Counted from the stretch's first letter, positions 1 through 7,007 are shown. The stretch is DNA of 7,017 bases from an uncultured Christensenella sp. (GCA_905212395.1 CAJMEI010000059.1:1-7017), one strand, 5' to 3'. Translations and numbers: made by a program. The notes: generated by a model not told the origin, from the sequence alone.

Positions 1-36
1 CAGTCGCAAGGCTAAATGAGTTTTATTTTTTAATTT

Positions 37-954
37 TTATTTATAATCTATTACGAGTTTTCCGTCCTTAAAATATGCGGGTGAAAAAGCTACCGTTCTA
101 TCCGCGCCGGGGTGAACCCTATCGGTATGGATATGGTAAGCGCACGTCATATTTCCGTTTTTATCGTTAAAGAACATATTGTGTCCGGGACCGCTTGTAA
201 TTCCTTCTATATAGGCAAGTACGGGGTTGTCTTGTTCTTTTACGAATTTACCCATAGGACTATCCGAAATTGCAACTCCTACCGAATAAAACGCGCAATC
301 GAAACAGTTGGAAGAATAAGTCATATAATATTTCCCGTTGTGTTTTACAACGTAAGGACCTTCGTTCCATTGCCATTCGGCGCTACGCGAAATTTCCCAT
401 TCTTGGTCGGGTGTGGAAATAAGCTTTATTTCTCCGTTTAAAGATAAAAAGTCGTCGGTTAGTTTAGCGCAATAAATTTGAGAAGTATGTACTCCGTTTA
501 TAACGTTCATAGAACAGTCTTTTACAAAATAAAGGTAAGCTTGTCCGTCGTCGTCTACGAAACAAGTAGCGTCAATGGTAGCGATATCTTTACCAAAATC
601 GAACATCGGTTTACCCTTAACCGCGTCTACGAAAGGTCCTAAGGGACTGTCTGCGGTAGCTACTCCCGTTTTTAAAACGTTAGTTTGCTTATCTCTTGCC
701 GAATAGTGCATAACGTATTTTTTGGTTTTTTCGTTATATTTAACTTCGGGAGCCCAAAAATCGCAGTATCCGAAACAATCGTCGGTTTTTTGATAACATT
801 GTCCCGCTAAATCCCATTCTTTTAAATCTTTACTCGTCCAAACTTTAAATCCGTTGGCTTCCGCGGGGGAAGTTGCGTACATATAATAAATTCCGTCTTT
901 TAAAAGTACGAACGGGTCGCCTATTTTGTCTATTTTAGTGATAAAAGTACTCAT
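37..954 (-). CDS. Glycoside hydrolase family 43 enzyme, probably intracellular
   Basis: This 305-residue protein is a single five-bladed beta-propeller glycosidase domain of family 43, whose members mostly remove arabinose or xylose from plant-type oligosaccharides with inversion of configuration. The expected catalytic triad is visible: general base D13 in GDPF, pKa-modulating D128 in ATIDATCF, and general acid E198 in NEGP. H258 in GPGHN fits the histidine often found at the propeller centre. There is no signal peptide, membrane segment or accessory carbohydrate-binding domain, so it probably acts in the cytoplasm on imported oligosaccharides. The ATG has a GAGGAG ribosome site six bases upstream and lies 21 nt after the zinc-ribbon stop, so it looks co-transcribed with the housekeeping genes. 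It has nine cysteines, including C217 and C220 in a CxxC. The family call is firm; the substrate (arabinofuranoside or xyloside) and subfamily are not determined. Confidence 0.9.
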   Translation of the reverse strand: MSTFITKIDKIGDPFVLLKDGIYYMYATSPAEANGFKVWTSKDLKEWDLAGQCYQKTDDCFGYCDFWAPEVKYNEKTKKYVMHYSARDKQTNVLKTGVATADSPLGPFVDAVKGKPMFDFGKDIATIDATCFVDDDGQAYLYFVKDCSMNVINGVHTSQIYCAKLTDDFLSLNGEIKLISTPDQEWEISRSAEWQWNEGPYVVKHNGKYYMTYSSNCFDCAFYSVGVAISDSPMGKFVKEQDNPVLAYIEGITSGPGHNMFFNDKNGNMTCAYHIHTDRVHPGADRTVAFSPAYFKDGKLVIDYK

Positions 955-975
955 TTTTCTCTCCTCTATAAATTT

Positions 976-1680
976 TTAGTTATATAAGAGTTTGTGGCAA
1001 TTTTCGCATTCTATAACGTTATGCTCGTTTAATTTAGATTTTGCCAAACCCGACAACTCTTGATTGCAATACGCGCAAAAATCTCCTTCGCATTTGTAAA
1101 GGATTTTTTGAGAAGGTTGTTCCTTTTTCTTTAATTTATATTTTTCCATTACTTCGGAATCTATTTCTTTTTCCTTTTCTTGTAACCTTTTGTTTATTTG
1201 TTCTTTTTTAGCGTTTATTTCTTCGCTTAACTTTTCGTATTCGGGCTTTACCTTTAAATAGTTTTCTTTTGCGAGTTTTACTTCTTTGGTGTAAGCGGAA
1301 TATTCTGAAAGTAACGCGCTTATTTTATTAGACAAATCTTCGCAATCCGCAACCAACTTATCTAGCTTAGAAATTATCGCTTTGTTTTGGTCTTTTAAAT
1401 ATTTTGCGCCGACTTCGTCTTCGCATTCGTTTATAGAATTTTCTATTTGAGTTTTTTCTTCCATAAGCACGCTTTTTTGGTCGGTTGCCTGTTTGTATTC
1501 GTCCAAAAGTTCTTTCGCTTTCGCTTCGTAACGGGTAACGTTGTCGCTAAAAAGCGATAATTTTTTCCCGTTTACCACGTATTCCTTTCTTACGGGACTA
1601 TCGTGAAACTTTTTTTCTACGTCCGATAACTCTAAATCGATTTCTTGATATTCGAGTATTTTTGCTAACTTTTCAGTCAT
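976..1680 (-). CDS. C4-type zinc-ribbon protein with long coiled coil (DUF164 family)
   Basis: A 234-residue protein with two parts. Residues about 1-190 are Lys/Glu-rich and helical with heptad-like spacing, giving a long antiparallel coiled coil. The C-terminus holds a zinc ribbon with C202 and C205 (CAYC) and C225 and C228 (CENC). This is the layout of the PF02591 family, which includes Helicobacter pylori HP0958 (FlgZ) and chlamydial CdsZ. Those proteins are linked to flagellar or type III secretion and to RNA binding, but the role in Clostridia is not established and no secretion gene is visible here. A further cysteine, C197, lies just before the ribbon. The start is well fixed: AAGGAGG lies seven bases upstream of the ATG and overlaps the stop of the NIF3 gene. 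The adjacency to NIF3 matches HP0958-HP0959 and suggests a shared role. The family call is confident; the function is not. Confidence 0.88.
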   Translation of the reverse strand: MTEKLAKILEYQEIDLELSDVEKKFHDSPVRKEYVVNGKKLSLFSDNVTRYEAKAKELLDEYKQATDQKSVLMEEKTQIENSINECEDEVGAKYLKDQNKAIISKLDKLVADCEDLSNKISALLSEYSAYTKEVKLAKENYLKVKPEYEKLSEEINAKKEQINKRLQEKEKEIDSEVMEKYKLKKKEQPSQKILYKCEGDFCAYCNQELSGLAKSKLNEHNVIECENCHKLLYN

Positions 1681-1687
1681 ATATTTT

Positions 1688-1694
1688 CCTCCTT
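1688..1694 (-). promoter_or_regulatory. Consensus Shine-Dalgarno of the zinc-ribbon gene, overlapping the NIF3 stop
   Basis: AAGGAGG, the perfect anti-16S match, begins within the TAA stop of the NIF3 gene (TAAGGAGG) and lies seven bases before the ATG. Termination and re-initiation are thus placed side by side, consistent with coupled expression of the two genes. Confidence 0.75.
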
Positions 1695-2439
1695 ATAAAA
1701 GAGTATTTTCTTCGTAATAATATATTTTTTCTTTTAAAACTTTCGCCATGTCTTGCGAAATTTTTTTAAATCCGTAATTTTCGGTTGCGTAATGCGTAGG
1801 CATTATCAAACATTTTCCTTGCGATACTATTTGCAAAATTACATGATGTCTTACGTCTGCGGAAACGAACGCGTCCGCATTCGTTAAGGCAAGCGACTCT
1901 TCGTCTAGTCCCGCTCCGCAAAAAGTCGCAACTTTTCTAATACAATTACTGTTTCCGAAAACCGACAAATTTACGCACGACAAGTTTTTATACACCTTTT
2001 CGGCTAAATCGGATAAAGTCGTTTGCGGAACGCTGAATTCTCTACCATATCCCAAATTATTAGCGTGAACTTCCAAAACTTTTTCGTTTTCCGCGCCTAA
2101 ACTTTTCGCTAAATAATAATCTACGCCTTTCGGAGCGTAATCGGAGGGTAAATGCACGGATACTACCCCTATATTTTCCTTAACCGCTCTCGCAACCACG
2201 CTTTTAACCGACCTTATCGGAGAAAATATGGCGGGATGATGAGTTACTATTAAACGGCAAGAATTTTCCAGCGCGTAATTTATCGCGTTGTCGGTTAAAT
2301 CTAGGGTGAATAAAATTTTATCGCTTTCGCCTTCGCAAATAACTCCGCTATTGTCTACATAACCGCTTTTTGCTATTTCGTCTATTATAGAAAAAGGATA
2401 ATATTCGTTTAATTTATCTTTTAACTCGTAAGCGTTCAT
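1693..2439 (-). CDS. NIF3/DUF34 family dinuclear metal-binding protein (GTP cyclohydrolase 1 type 2 homologue)
   Basis: From the preferred start the protein has 248 residues. All five metal ligands known from Escherichia coli YbgI can be placed: H67 and H68 in THHPAIF, D100 in HLPSD, H216 and E220 in HYATE. The SADVRHH motif (193-199) is the family's second signature. Databases often call these GTP cyclohydrolase 1 type 2, but the physiological reaction is unsettled. The length matches the short form; Bacillus YqfO is longer because of an inserted CutA1-like domain, which is absent here. The reading frame stays open 18 codons further upstream to 2493, but the extension lies within trmK and has no good ribosome site. 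The ATG at 2439 follows GAGGAG by 10 bases and gives the usual family N-terminus. It overlaps trmK by 26 nt, suggesting translational coupling. Confidence 0.9.
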   Translation of the reverse strand: MNAYELKDKLNEYYPFSIIDEIAKSGYVDNSGVICEGESDKILFTLDLTDNAINYALENSCRLIVTHHPAIFSPIRSVKSVVARAVKENIGVVSVHLPSDYAPKGVDYYLAKSLGAENEKVLEVHANNLGYGREFSVPQTTLSDLAEKVYKNLSCVNLSVFGNSNCIRKVATFCGAGLDEESLALTNADAFVSADVRHHVILQIVSQGKCLIMPTHYATENYGFKKISQDMAKVLKEKIYYYEENTLL

Positions 2440-3073
2440 ATAAATCTTTCTCCTCGCCAAGTTTTTCGCAAAACTTTTTTTGCTTTTCCCCACTTAAAGA
2501 TAGGGCTATATGCTCTTTAATGGCTAATTCTTCTTTCAAAAAATCTAAAAAATCTTCGGTTGGGGATATTAAATTGTCCCTGCCGTAAAAAAATTCTTCT
2601 TCACTATAAACGTCTAAATTAGAACTTTTTGTTTTTTGCGCCAAAATTAAATCGTAAAACGTATTCGACGCCGAAAATTTAAAATCTTTTAAAATTTTAT
2701 ATCCCTTTTCCAGTAACAACTTTCTTACTTTATCGCAATTTTTCATAGGTTGTAAAACGAAAAATTCGGGCAAAAACGGCGCGGAAGATATAATTTCTAT
2801 TATGTTTTCTCCGCCCATTCCCGCAATTAAAACACAATCGCACGGGGGAATAAGTTTTAACCCGTCGCACACGATGCCTTTCGCGTTTTTATACCCCGCT
2901 AAAAGTTTTTCCGCCTTTTTTAAACTGGGAGCGGAAACGTCGCTGTAATACAAGGTCTTACACTTTTCGTTTTTTATCATTTCAAGCGAAATAATTCCGT
3001 GGTCGCACCCTACGTCCGCAAAACTATCTACGTAAGGAATAACCGAATAAATTATTTCAAAACGCTTTTTCAT
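2414..3073 (-). CDS. trmK: tRNA (adenine(22)-N1)-methyltransferase TrmK
   Basis: A 219-residue class I SAM-dependent methyltransferase of the TrmK (YqfN) family, which methylates N1 of adenine 22 in the tRNA D-arm region. The SAM-binding loop is DVGCDHG (20-26), followed by the acidic strand end YSDVS with D45, CDG with D70, the family signature IAGMGGENI (83-91), and QPMKN (108-112). Residues about 150-219 form the helical, charged C-terminal region typical of the family and thought to contact tRNA. The length is close to the usual 220-240. The start shares one base with the rpoD stop in a TAATG arrangement, so translation is probably coupled to rpoD; the AAAGGA ribosome site lies 12 bases away, inside the last rpoD codons. 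The 3' end overlaps the NIF3 gene by 26 nt. Position directly after rpoD is standard in Bacillota and supports the call. Confidence 0.92.
   Translation of the reverse strand: MKKRFEIIYSVIPYVDSFADVGCDHGIISLEMIKNEKCKTLYYSDVSAPSLKKAEKLLAGYKNAKGIVCDGLKLIPPCDCVLIAGMGGENIIEIISSAPFLPEFFVLQPMKNCDKVRKLLLEKGYKILKDFKFSASNTFYDLILAQKTKSSNLDVYSEEEFFYGRDNLISPTEDFLDFLKEELAIKEHIALSLSGEKQKKFCEKLGEEKDLYERLRVKR
2450..2455 (-). promoter_or_regulatory. Ribosome binding site that decides the NIF3 gene start
   Basis: GAGGAG on the minus strand lies 10 bases before the ATG at 2439 and within the 3' end of trmK. It supports the 248-residue product over the 266-residue open frame beginning at 2493, whose extra 18 residues (MGKSKKSFAK...) are basic and unlike the family N-terminus. 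Confidence 0.65.
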
Positions 3074-4161
3074 TAGTTAAAATATTCCTTTAACGGCTTA
3101 CTGCGGGAAGGATGTCTTAACTTTCTTAAAGCTTTGGCTTCTATTTGTCTTATTCTTTCCCTAGTAACGTTAAATTCTTTACCGACTTCCTCTAAGGTCC
3201 TTTGTCTTCCGTCGTCTATTCCGAATCTCAATCTTAAAACTTTTTCTTCTCTCGGAGTTAAAGTATTCAAAACCGCTAAAAGTTGGTCTTTAAGCATAGA
3301 TTGCGCCACTATTTCGCTAGGAGAATTAGTAGTGTTGTCTTCTATAAAATCCCCTAAATGACTATCTTCTTCTTCGCCGATAGGAGTTTCCAGCGATACG
3401 GGGTCTTGGGCTATTTTTTGAATTTCCATAACCCTTGCTTCCGTAGTACCCATTTCTTTTGCTATTTCAGCCGCGGTAGGCTCTCTTCCTAATTGTTGAG
3501 TTAGGCTTCTGGTTGCTCTTATTTGTCTATTTATCGTTTCTACCATATGAACGGGTATTCTTATGGTTCTTGCTTGGTCGGCAATAGCTCTCGTGATAGC
3601 TTGTCTTATCCACCAAGTTGCGTAAGTAGAAAATTTAAAACCTTTCGTGTAGTCGAATTTTTCTACCGCTTTCATCAAACCTAAATTGCCTTCTTGAATT
3701 AAATCGAGTAGTTGCATTCCCCTGCCGACGTAACGTTTAGCGATAGATACAACCAACCTTAAATTCGCTTCCGACAACCTTTTTTTAGCTTGTTCGTCCC
3801 CGTCCATCATTCTTTGTGCAAGTTCCGTTTCTTCTTCGATAGACAAAAGTTGAACTCTACCTATATCCTTTAAATACATTTTAACGGGGTCGTCAAGGCT
3901 GATTTCTTTTATTAAATCGTCGTAAGAAAATTTTTCTTCCTGAGAATTATCAACGATTTTTATTCCGCTTGCCGTAAGTCCGTTGATTATATAATCTATA
4001 TCTTCCGAACTTATGGTATATCCCGCAAGTTTATCGTATAAAATATCCGTTTCTATCGTTCCGCGTTTTGCAAATTCCTGTTTTAAACTTTCCAAAACTT
4101 GCGCTACGCTTTCGTTTTCCGTTTTGTTTTCAACGGAAACAGGTTCTTCTTCAATAATCAT
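3073..4161 (-). CDS. rpoD: Primary (housekeeping) sigma-70 factor RpoD/SigA
   Basis: This 362-residue protein directs RNA polymerase to housekeeping promoters. Domains run in order: a compact region 1.1 (about 25-72), region 1.2 (DPVKMYLKDIGRVQLLS, 91-107), region 2 (about 128-198) with the core-binding and -10 recognition helices including YATWWIRQAITRA, region 3 (about 208-285), and region 4 (about 295-358) whose helix-turn-helix TLEEVGKEFNVTRERIRQIE (322-341) reads the -35 element. The large non-conserved insert of proteobacterial RpoD is absent and the length equals Bacillota SigA. The end KPLKEYFN is typical of the family. The ATG has GGAGG 12 bases upstream, a longer spacing than usual, and no better in-frame start is visible. 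It lies 37 nt after dnaG and overlaps trmK by one base. No key residue is missing. Confidence 0.98.
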   Translation of the reverse strand: MIIEEEPVSVENKTENESVAQVLESLKQEFAKRGTIETDILYDKLAGYTISSEDIDYIINGLTASGIKIVDNSQEEKFSYDDLIKEISLDDPVKMYLKDIGRVQLLSIEEETELAQRMMDGDEQAKKRLSEANLRLVVSIAKRYVGRGMQLLDLIQEGNLGLMKAVEKFDYTKGFKFSTYATWWIRQAITRAIADQARTIRIPVHMVETINRQIRATRSLTQQLGREPTAAEIAKEMGTTEARVMEIQKIAQDPVSLETPIGEEEDSHLGDFIEDNTTNSPSEIVAQSMLKDQLLAVLNTLTPREEKVLRLRFGIDDGRQRTLEEVGKEFNVTRERIRQIEAKALRKLRHPSRSKPLKEYFN

Positions 4162-4173
4162 TTTTTGGTTTAT

Positions 4174-4178
4174 CCTCC
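4174..4178 (-). promoter_or_regulatory. rpoD ribosome binding site with long spacing
   Basis: A full GGAGG core lies 12 bases upstream of the rpoD ATG, longer than the usual 5-9. The spacer is A-rich (ATAAACCAAAAA). No in-frame ATG, GTG or TTG lies closer, so this is taken as the true site. Confidence 0.6.
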
Positions 4179-4198
4179 GTTTTAAGTGTTGCTATATT

Positions 4199-5959
4199 TC
4201 ATTTTTTAAGTCTTGCAATTTTCATTGTCTTTTCTTGAATGGCTTTTACTAACGTGTTCCTTACGGAAATATCGGTTTCTTTGGAAAACGAATCGTTTAA
4301 AGCATTCAACTCTTTTTCAGTTTCGTCAATTTTTATAATATTTAAACAATCTTCGTAGTATTTTCTTTCGTTTTTGCCCGAAAATACGTTTTCTCCGCTT
4401 TTTAACACTTTATCTATCTCGACAAGCTCGTTTTCATCGAACAACCCGCCAAGTTCTTCCGTTCGTACGTCCCCGTCCGAAATCATTTCGGCAAGTTTAT
4501 TTAAAGTAGGGTCTTCGAATAAAAAATCTTGCAAGTCTAAATCTTTGGCGTAATCTTTTTTTAATAATACGCAATTTATTATAAACCTTTGCGATTGCTT
4601 TACTCTATCAAACGTTTCCTTTGGTATTATCGGTTTAAAATCGTCTAACTGAACGGGTTTTCCGTCGGATTTATCTAAATCTCTTTTAAGGCTTTCGTAA
4701 GTAATTCCCGTGTTGTCCCTTAAAGTTTTTAACAACTCTTCTTGTTCGGACACGGACGGACACTCTTTTATTACCTTTAAAGATAAATCTATTAGTTTAT
4801 TTTTATCGGGCAACTTCGATTTTTCCCCGTATCGGTTGTTTATTATATCGAGTTTAAATTCTTCTAAACTTTTAGCCGATTTGATAATCTCTTTATACCT
4901 TTCTACTCCGTATTTGTTTATTACGTCGTCGGGGTCGTCGTTGTTGGGGATAGAAGCAATTTTTACGCTTAAACCTTCTCCTTTTAAAATTTCAAGTCCC
5001 CTAATAGCGCCTTTTTGCCCCGCCGAATCTCCGTCGTAGCAAATAGTAACCCTATCGGTATACCTTTTTAAAAGCTTCGCTTGACTTACCGTTAAGCTCG
5101 TCCCCATACTTGCGACTACGTTTTTAACGCCTGCTTTATATACGCTTATGGCGTCCATATAGCCTTCCACTACGATAACGTTGTCTATTTCTCCGACTTC
5201 TTTTTTATATTTTTTTAAGTTGTTTAAGTTGAATAAAACTTTATTTTTTACAAAAATTTTAGTTTCGGAAGTGTTTTTGTATTTAGCTTTATCGGTTTTT
5301 TCTAACCACCGTCCGCCAAACGCCACCACTTTTCCGAAATGGTCTATTATAGGAATTATCAGCCTTTTTGCCTGACTATCCAAATACTCGCCTTTTTCGT
5401 CTTTATAAACGACTCCGCAAGCAAGCATATCTTCGTAGGAATATCCTTTTTCGGCTAAATATTTAGGTAAAGTTTTATAGTCCAAAGAAGCCCCTAACCC
5501 GAAATTTTTAACCGTAAGCGCGTCTATATGTCGTTTTTCCATATATTGCGCGTGAACGGGAGCGTTTTTTAAATTGTGAACGTAAAATAAAGCGGTATCT
5601 TTAAGTAGCGAATAAAGCTTTTCTTTATCTTCTTTGGGAAGTTCGTTACGTTCTCTTTTTACTTCGGGCATTTGCATACCCGCTTTTTCGGCAAGAATTT
5701 TTACGGCGTCGTAAAAATCTACGCTTTCAACTTCTTGTACGAACTTTATTACGTCCCCGCCTTTACCGCAACCGAAACATTTATAAAACTGTCCCGCTTC
5801 GTTTACGCAAAAGGACGGTGTTCTTTCGCTATGCCCCGGCAGTGGACATCTTGCCCAATAGCTCCCCCCGCTACGCTTTAAAACGGTGTAAGAACCTATT
5901 ACGTCTACGATGTTCGTTTTAAGTTTAAGTTGTTCGATAAAATTATCGTTTCTCTCCAT
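4199..5959 (-). CDS. dnaG: DNA primase DnaG
   Basis: The 586-residue primase makes RNA primers at the replication fork. It has an N-terminal CHC2 zinc-binding domain (ligands C38, H43, C61, C64), a catalytic RNA-polymerase domain (basic segment AKRLIIPIIDHFGKVVAFGGR region, about 197-216), a TOPRIM fold with the acidic residues E265 in VVEGYMD and D309/D311 in YDGDSAG, and a divergent helical C-terminal part (about 430-586) expected to bind the replicative helicase. The zinc knuckle is CPLPGH, two residues longer than the usual CPFH. The frame is open to 6004, but the ATG at 5959 is preferred: AAGGA lies five bases upstream and the protein then begins at the conserved MERND-FIEQLK region. It overlaps the end of dgt by 17 nt and ends in TGA, unlike its neighbours, which use TAA. 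Confidence 0.97.
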   Translation of the reverse strand: MERNDNFIEQLKLKTNIVDVIGSYTVLKRSGGSYWARCPLPGHSERTPSFCVNEAGQFYKCFGCGKGGDVIKFVQEVESVDFYDAVKILAEKAGMQMPEVKRERNELPKEDKEKLYSLLKDTALFYVHNLKNAPVHAQYMEKRHIDALTVKNFGLGASLDYKTLPKYLAEKGYSYEDMLACGVVYKDEKGEYLDSQAKRLIIPIIDHFGKVVAFGGRWLEKTDKAKYKNTSETKIFVKNKVLFNLNNLKKYKKEVGEIDNVIVVEGYMDAISVYKAGVKNVVASMGTSLTVSQAKLLKRYTDRVTICYDGDSAGQKGAIRGLEILKGEGLSVKIASIPNNDDPDDVINKYGVERYKEIIKSAKSLEEFKLDIINNRYGEKSKLPDKNKLIDLSLKVIKECPSVSEQEELLKTLRDNTGITYESLKRDLDKSDGKPVQLDDFKPIIPKETFDRVKQSQRFIINCVLLKKDYAKDLDLQDFLFEDPTLNKLAEMISDGDVRTEELGGLFDENELVEIDKVLKSGENVFSGKNERKYYEDCLNIIKIDETEKELNALNDSFSKETDISVRNTLVKAIQEKTMKIARLKK

Positions 5960-6965
5960 TTTCGTCCTTAAAATAAAAACTGTGCGGAATAAACAATTCT
6001 TCAAAAACGTATACAGCGTATCTATCCGTCATAGAAGAAATATAATCGCAAATGCAAACGTCCAAACTTTCGCCTTGTTTATAAAAATTTTTGTAAAGCT
6101 CGGGCATTGCGTCGGGATTAGATTTAAAGTAGCCGTATAAAGCGTCTATCATTCTTAAAGTTCTATCTTCTTCTTTTCTCGCCAAAGAATTTAGATAAAC
6201 TTTTTCAAACATAAAATTTCTTACGTTCTCAGTCGCCAAAGAAACTTCTTTGGTCATTGCAAGTTTATCTTTATTTACGCTTTGCTCGTAAATAGCTAAA
6301 ATCATAGCGTTTATTCTTTCGCCAGAAGTTTTACCTAGCTTAAAAGCGTCTTCGGGTAAATCTTTTTCCGTTATAACGCCCGCGCGTATCGCGTCGTCTA
6401 TATCGTGATTTAAATACGCTATCCTGTCCGCCATAGATACGGCTTGTCCTTCTAACGTAGCGGGATTTCCGCTTTTTTTATGATTTAATATACCGTCTTT
6501 TACTTTTTGCGTTAAATTTAAACCGTTACCGTCGTTTTCAAGCTTTTCAACGACTCTTATAGATTGTTCGTTATGCTCGAAATGTCCGCTTATTTTATTT
6601 AACGTTCTCTCCCCCGCGTGTCCGAACGGCGTGTGTCCCAAATCATGTCCTAAAGCTATCGCTTCCGCTAAATCTTCGTTTAAAGAAAGCACTCTCGAAA
6701 TAGAGCGCGCTACTTGCGCAACGTCTAACGTATGGGTTAAACGAGTTATGTAATGGTCGCCTTCGGGCGAGAAAAAAACCTGAGTTTTATTTTTTAATCT
6801 ACGAAACGCCTTTGAATAGATTATTCTGTCCCTATCGCGTTGAAAACACGTTCTCATAGGGCATTCTTCTTCTAATCTTTCTCTAACGTTAGAGTCGTCC
6901 GAAAAAGAAGCGTAACGACAAAGATTTTGTCTTTCTAAAAGTTGCGATTTTTCTCTTACGGTCAT
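5943..6965 (-). CDS. dgt: Deoxyguanosinetriphosphate triphosphohydrolase-like protein (HD-domain dNTPase)
   Basis: A 340-residue HD-superfamily phosphohydrolase of the short dGTPase-like type, expected to split dNTPs into deoxynucleoside and triphosphate and so trim the dNTP pool. The metal ligands are H78 (RLTHTLDV), H107-D108 (GHDLGHTPFGHAGE, 106-119) and D180 (SMADRIAYLNHDIDDA). Upstream, the family segment RIIYSKAFRRLKNKTQVF (48-65) and, after the HD motif, FEHNEQS (129-135) are intact. The length and absence of extra domains match the dgt-like gene often found just before dnaG in Clostridia. The ATG follows GGAG by seven bases. As first gene in the visible cluster it is the likely operon leader gene. 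The family call is firm; whether dGTP is the preferred substrate is not readable from sequence, because the short-form proteins vary in specificity. Confidence 0.93.
   Translation of the reverse strand: MTVREKSQLLERQNLCRYASFSDDSNVRERLEEECPMRTCFQRDRDRIIYSKAFRRLKNKTQVFFSPEGDHYITRLTHTLDVAQVARSISRVLSLNEDLAEAIALGHDLGHTPFGHAGERTLNKISGHFEHNEQSIRVVEKLENDGNGLNLTQKVKDGILNHKKSGNPATLEGQAVSMADRIAYLNHDIDDAIRAGVITEKDLPEDAFKLGKTSGERINAMILAIYEQSVNKDKLAMTKEVSLATENVRNFMFEKVYLNSLARKEEDRTLRMIDALYGYFKSNPDAMPELYKNFYKQGESLDVCICDYISSMTDRYAVYVFEELFIPHSFYFKDENGEKR
5965..5969 (-). promoter_or_regulatory. Ribosome binding site that decides the dnaG start
   Basis: On the minus strand AAGGA is followed by CGAAA and then ATG at 5959. 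It lies inside the final dgt codons. The in-frame ATG at 6004 has no comparable purine tract at a suitable distance, so the shorter primase is preferred. Confidence 0.7.
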
Positions 6966-6979
6966 AAAATTTCTCCACT

Positions 6980-7007
6980 AGTTTATATATACCCAAATTT
7001 TGTCGAA
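6980..7007 (-). promoter_or_regulatory. Weak candidate promoter upstream of dgt
   Basis: The 52-base leader is AT-rich. On the minus strand TTCGAC (7007-7002) could be a poor -35, followed after 16 bases by TAAACT (6985-6980); an overlapping TATAAA (6987-6982) is a better -10 but has a 14-base spacing. Neither pairing is a good sigma-A match, and the window ends before any other candidate can be seen, so the operon may start further upstream. Confidence 0.25.

Larger units (their letters stand above)
37..6965 (-). other. Compact seven-gene co-directional cluster, probable operon
   Basis: The junctions are: dgt/dnaG overlap 17 nt, dnaG-rpoD gap 37 nt, rpoD/trmK overlap 1 nt, trmK/NIF3 overlap 26 nt, NIF3-zinc ribbon gap 12 nt, zinc ribbon-GH43 gap 21 nt. 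None of the gaps can hold a hairpin terminator with a T tract, and none is visible. Promoters internal to dnaG or rpoD are common in such operons but cannot be recognised here with confidence. Confidence 0.75.

Noticed and set aside
1..36. Possible terminator: GGCTAAATGAG followed by a T-rich run on the plus strand
   Set aside because: The sequence could be the right arm of a hairpin for a plus-strand gene ending left of the window, but the left arm would lie outside and cannot be seen. On the minus strand no hairpin closes after the GH43 stop within these 36 bases.
112..441. Plus-strand open frame of 109 codons opposite the GH43 gene
   Set aside because: It lies entirely antisense to a gene with intact catalytic motifs, has no ribosome site and no recognisable domain.
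2440..2493. N-terminal basic extension of the NIF3 protein (MGKSKKSFAK...)
   Set aside because: It coincides with the trmK 3' end read in another frame, lacks a suitable ribosome site, and is not part of the family's usual N-terminus; coincidental open frame preferred.
4162..4198. Possible terminator or regulatory hairpin between dnaG and rpoD
   Set aside because: No inverted repeat of useful length is present in the 37 bases; the stretch holds only the rpoD ribosome site.
4013..4252. Plus-strand frame spanning the dnaG-rpoD junction, with hydrophobic Phe/Ser-rich translation
   Set aside because: The hydrophobic look comes from reading the complement of A-rich coding DNA. There is no start signal, and it overlaps two certain genes.
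4710..5039. Plus-strand frame of 109 codons inside dnaG (and similar ones at 5181, 5672 and 5910)
   Set aside because: They are shadows of the primase and dgt frames, with no independent coding evidence.
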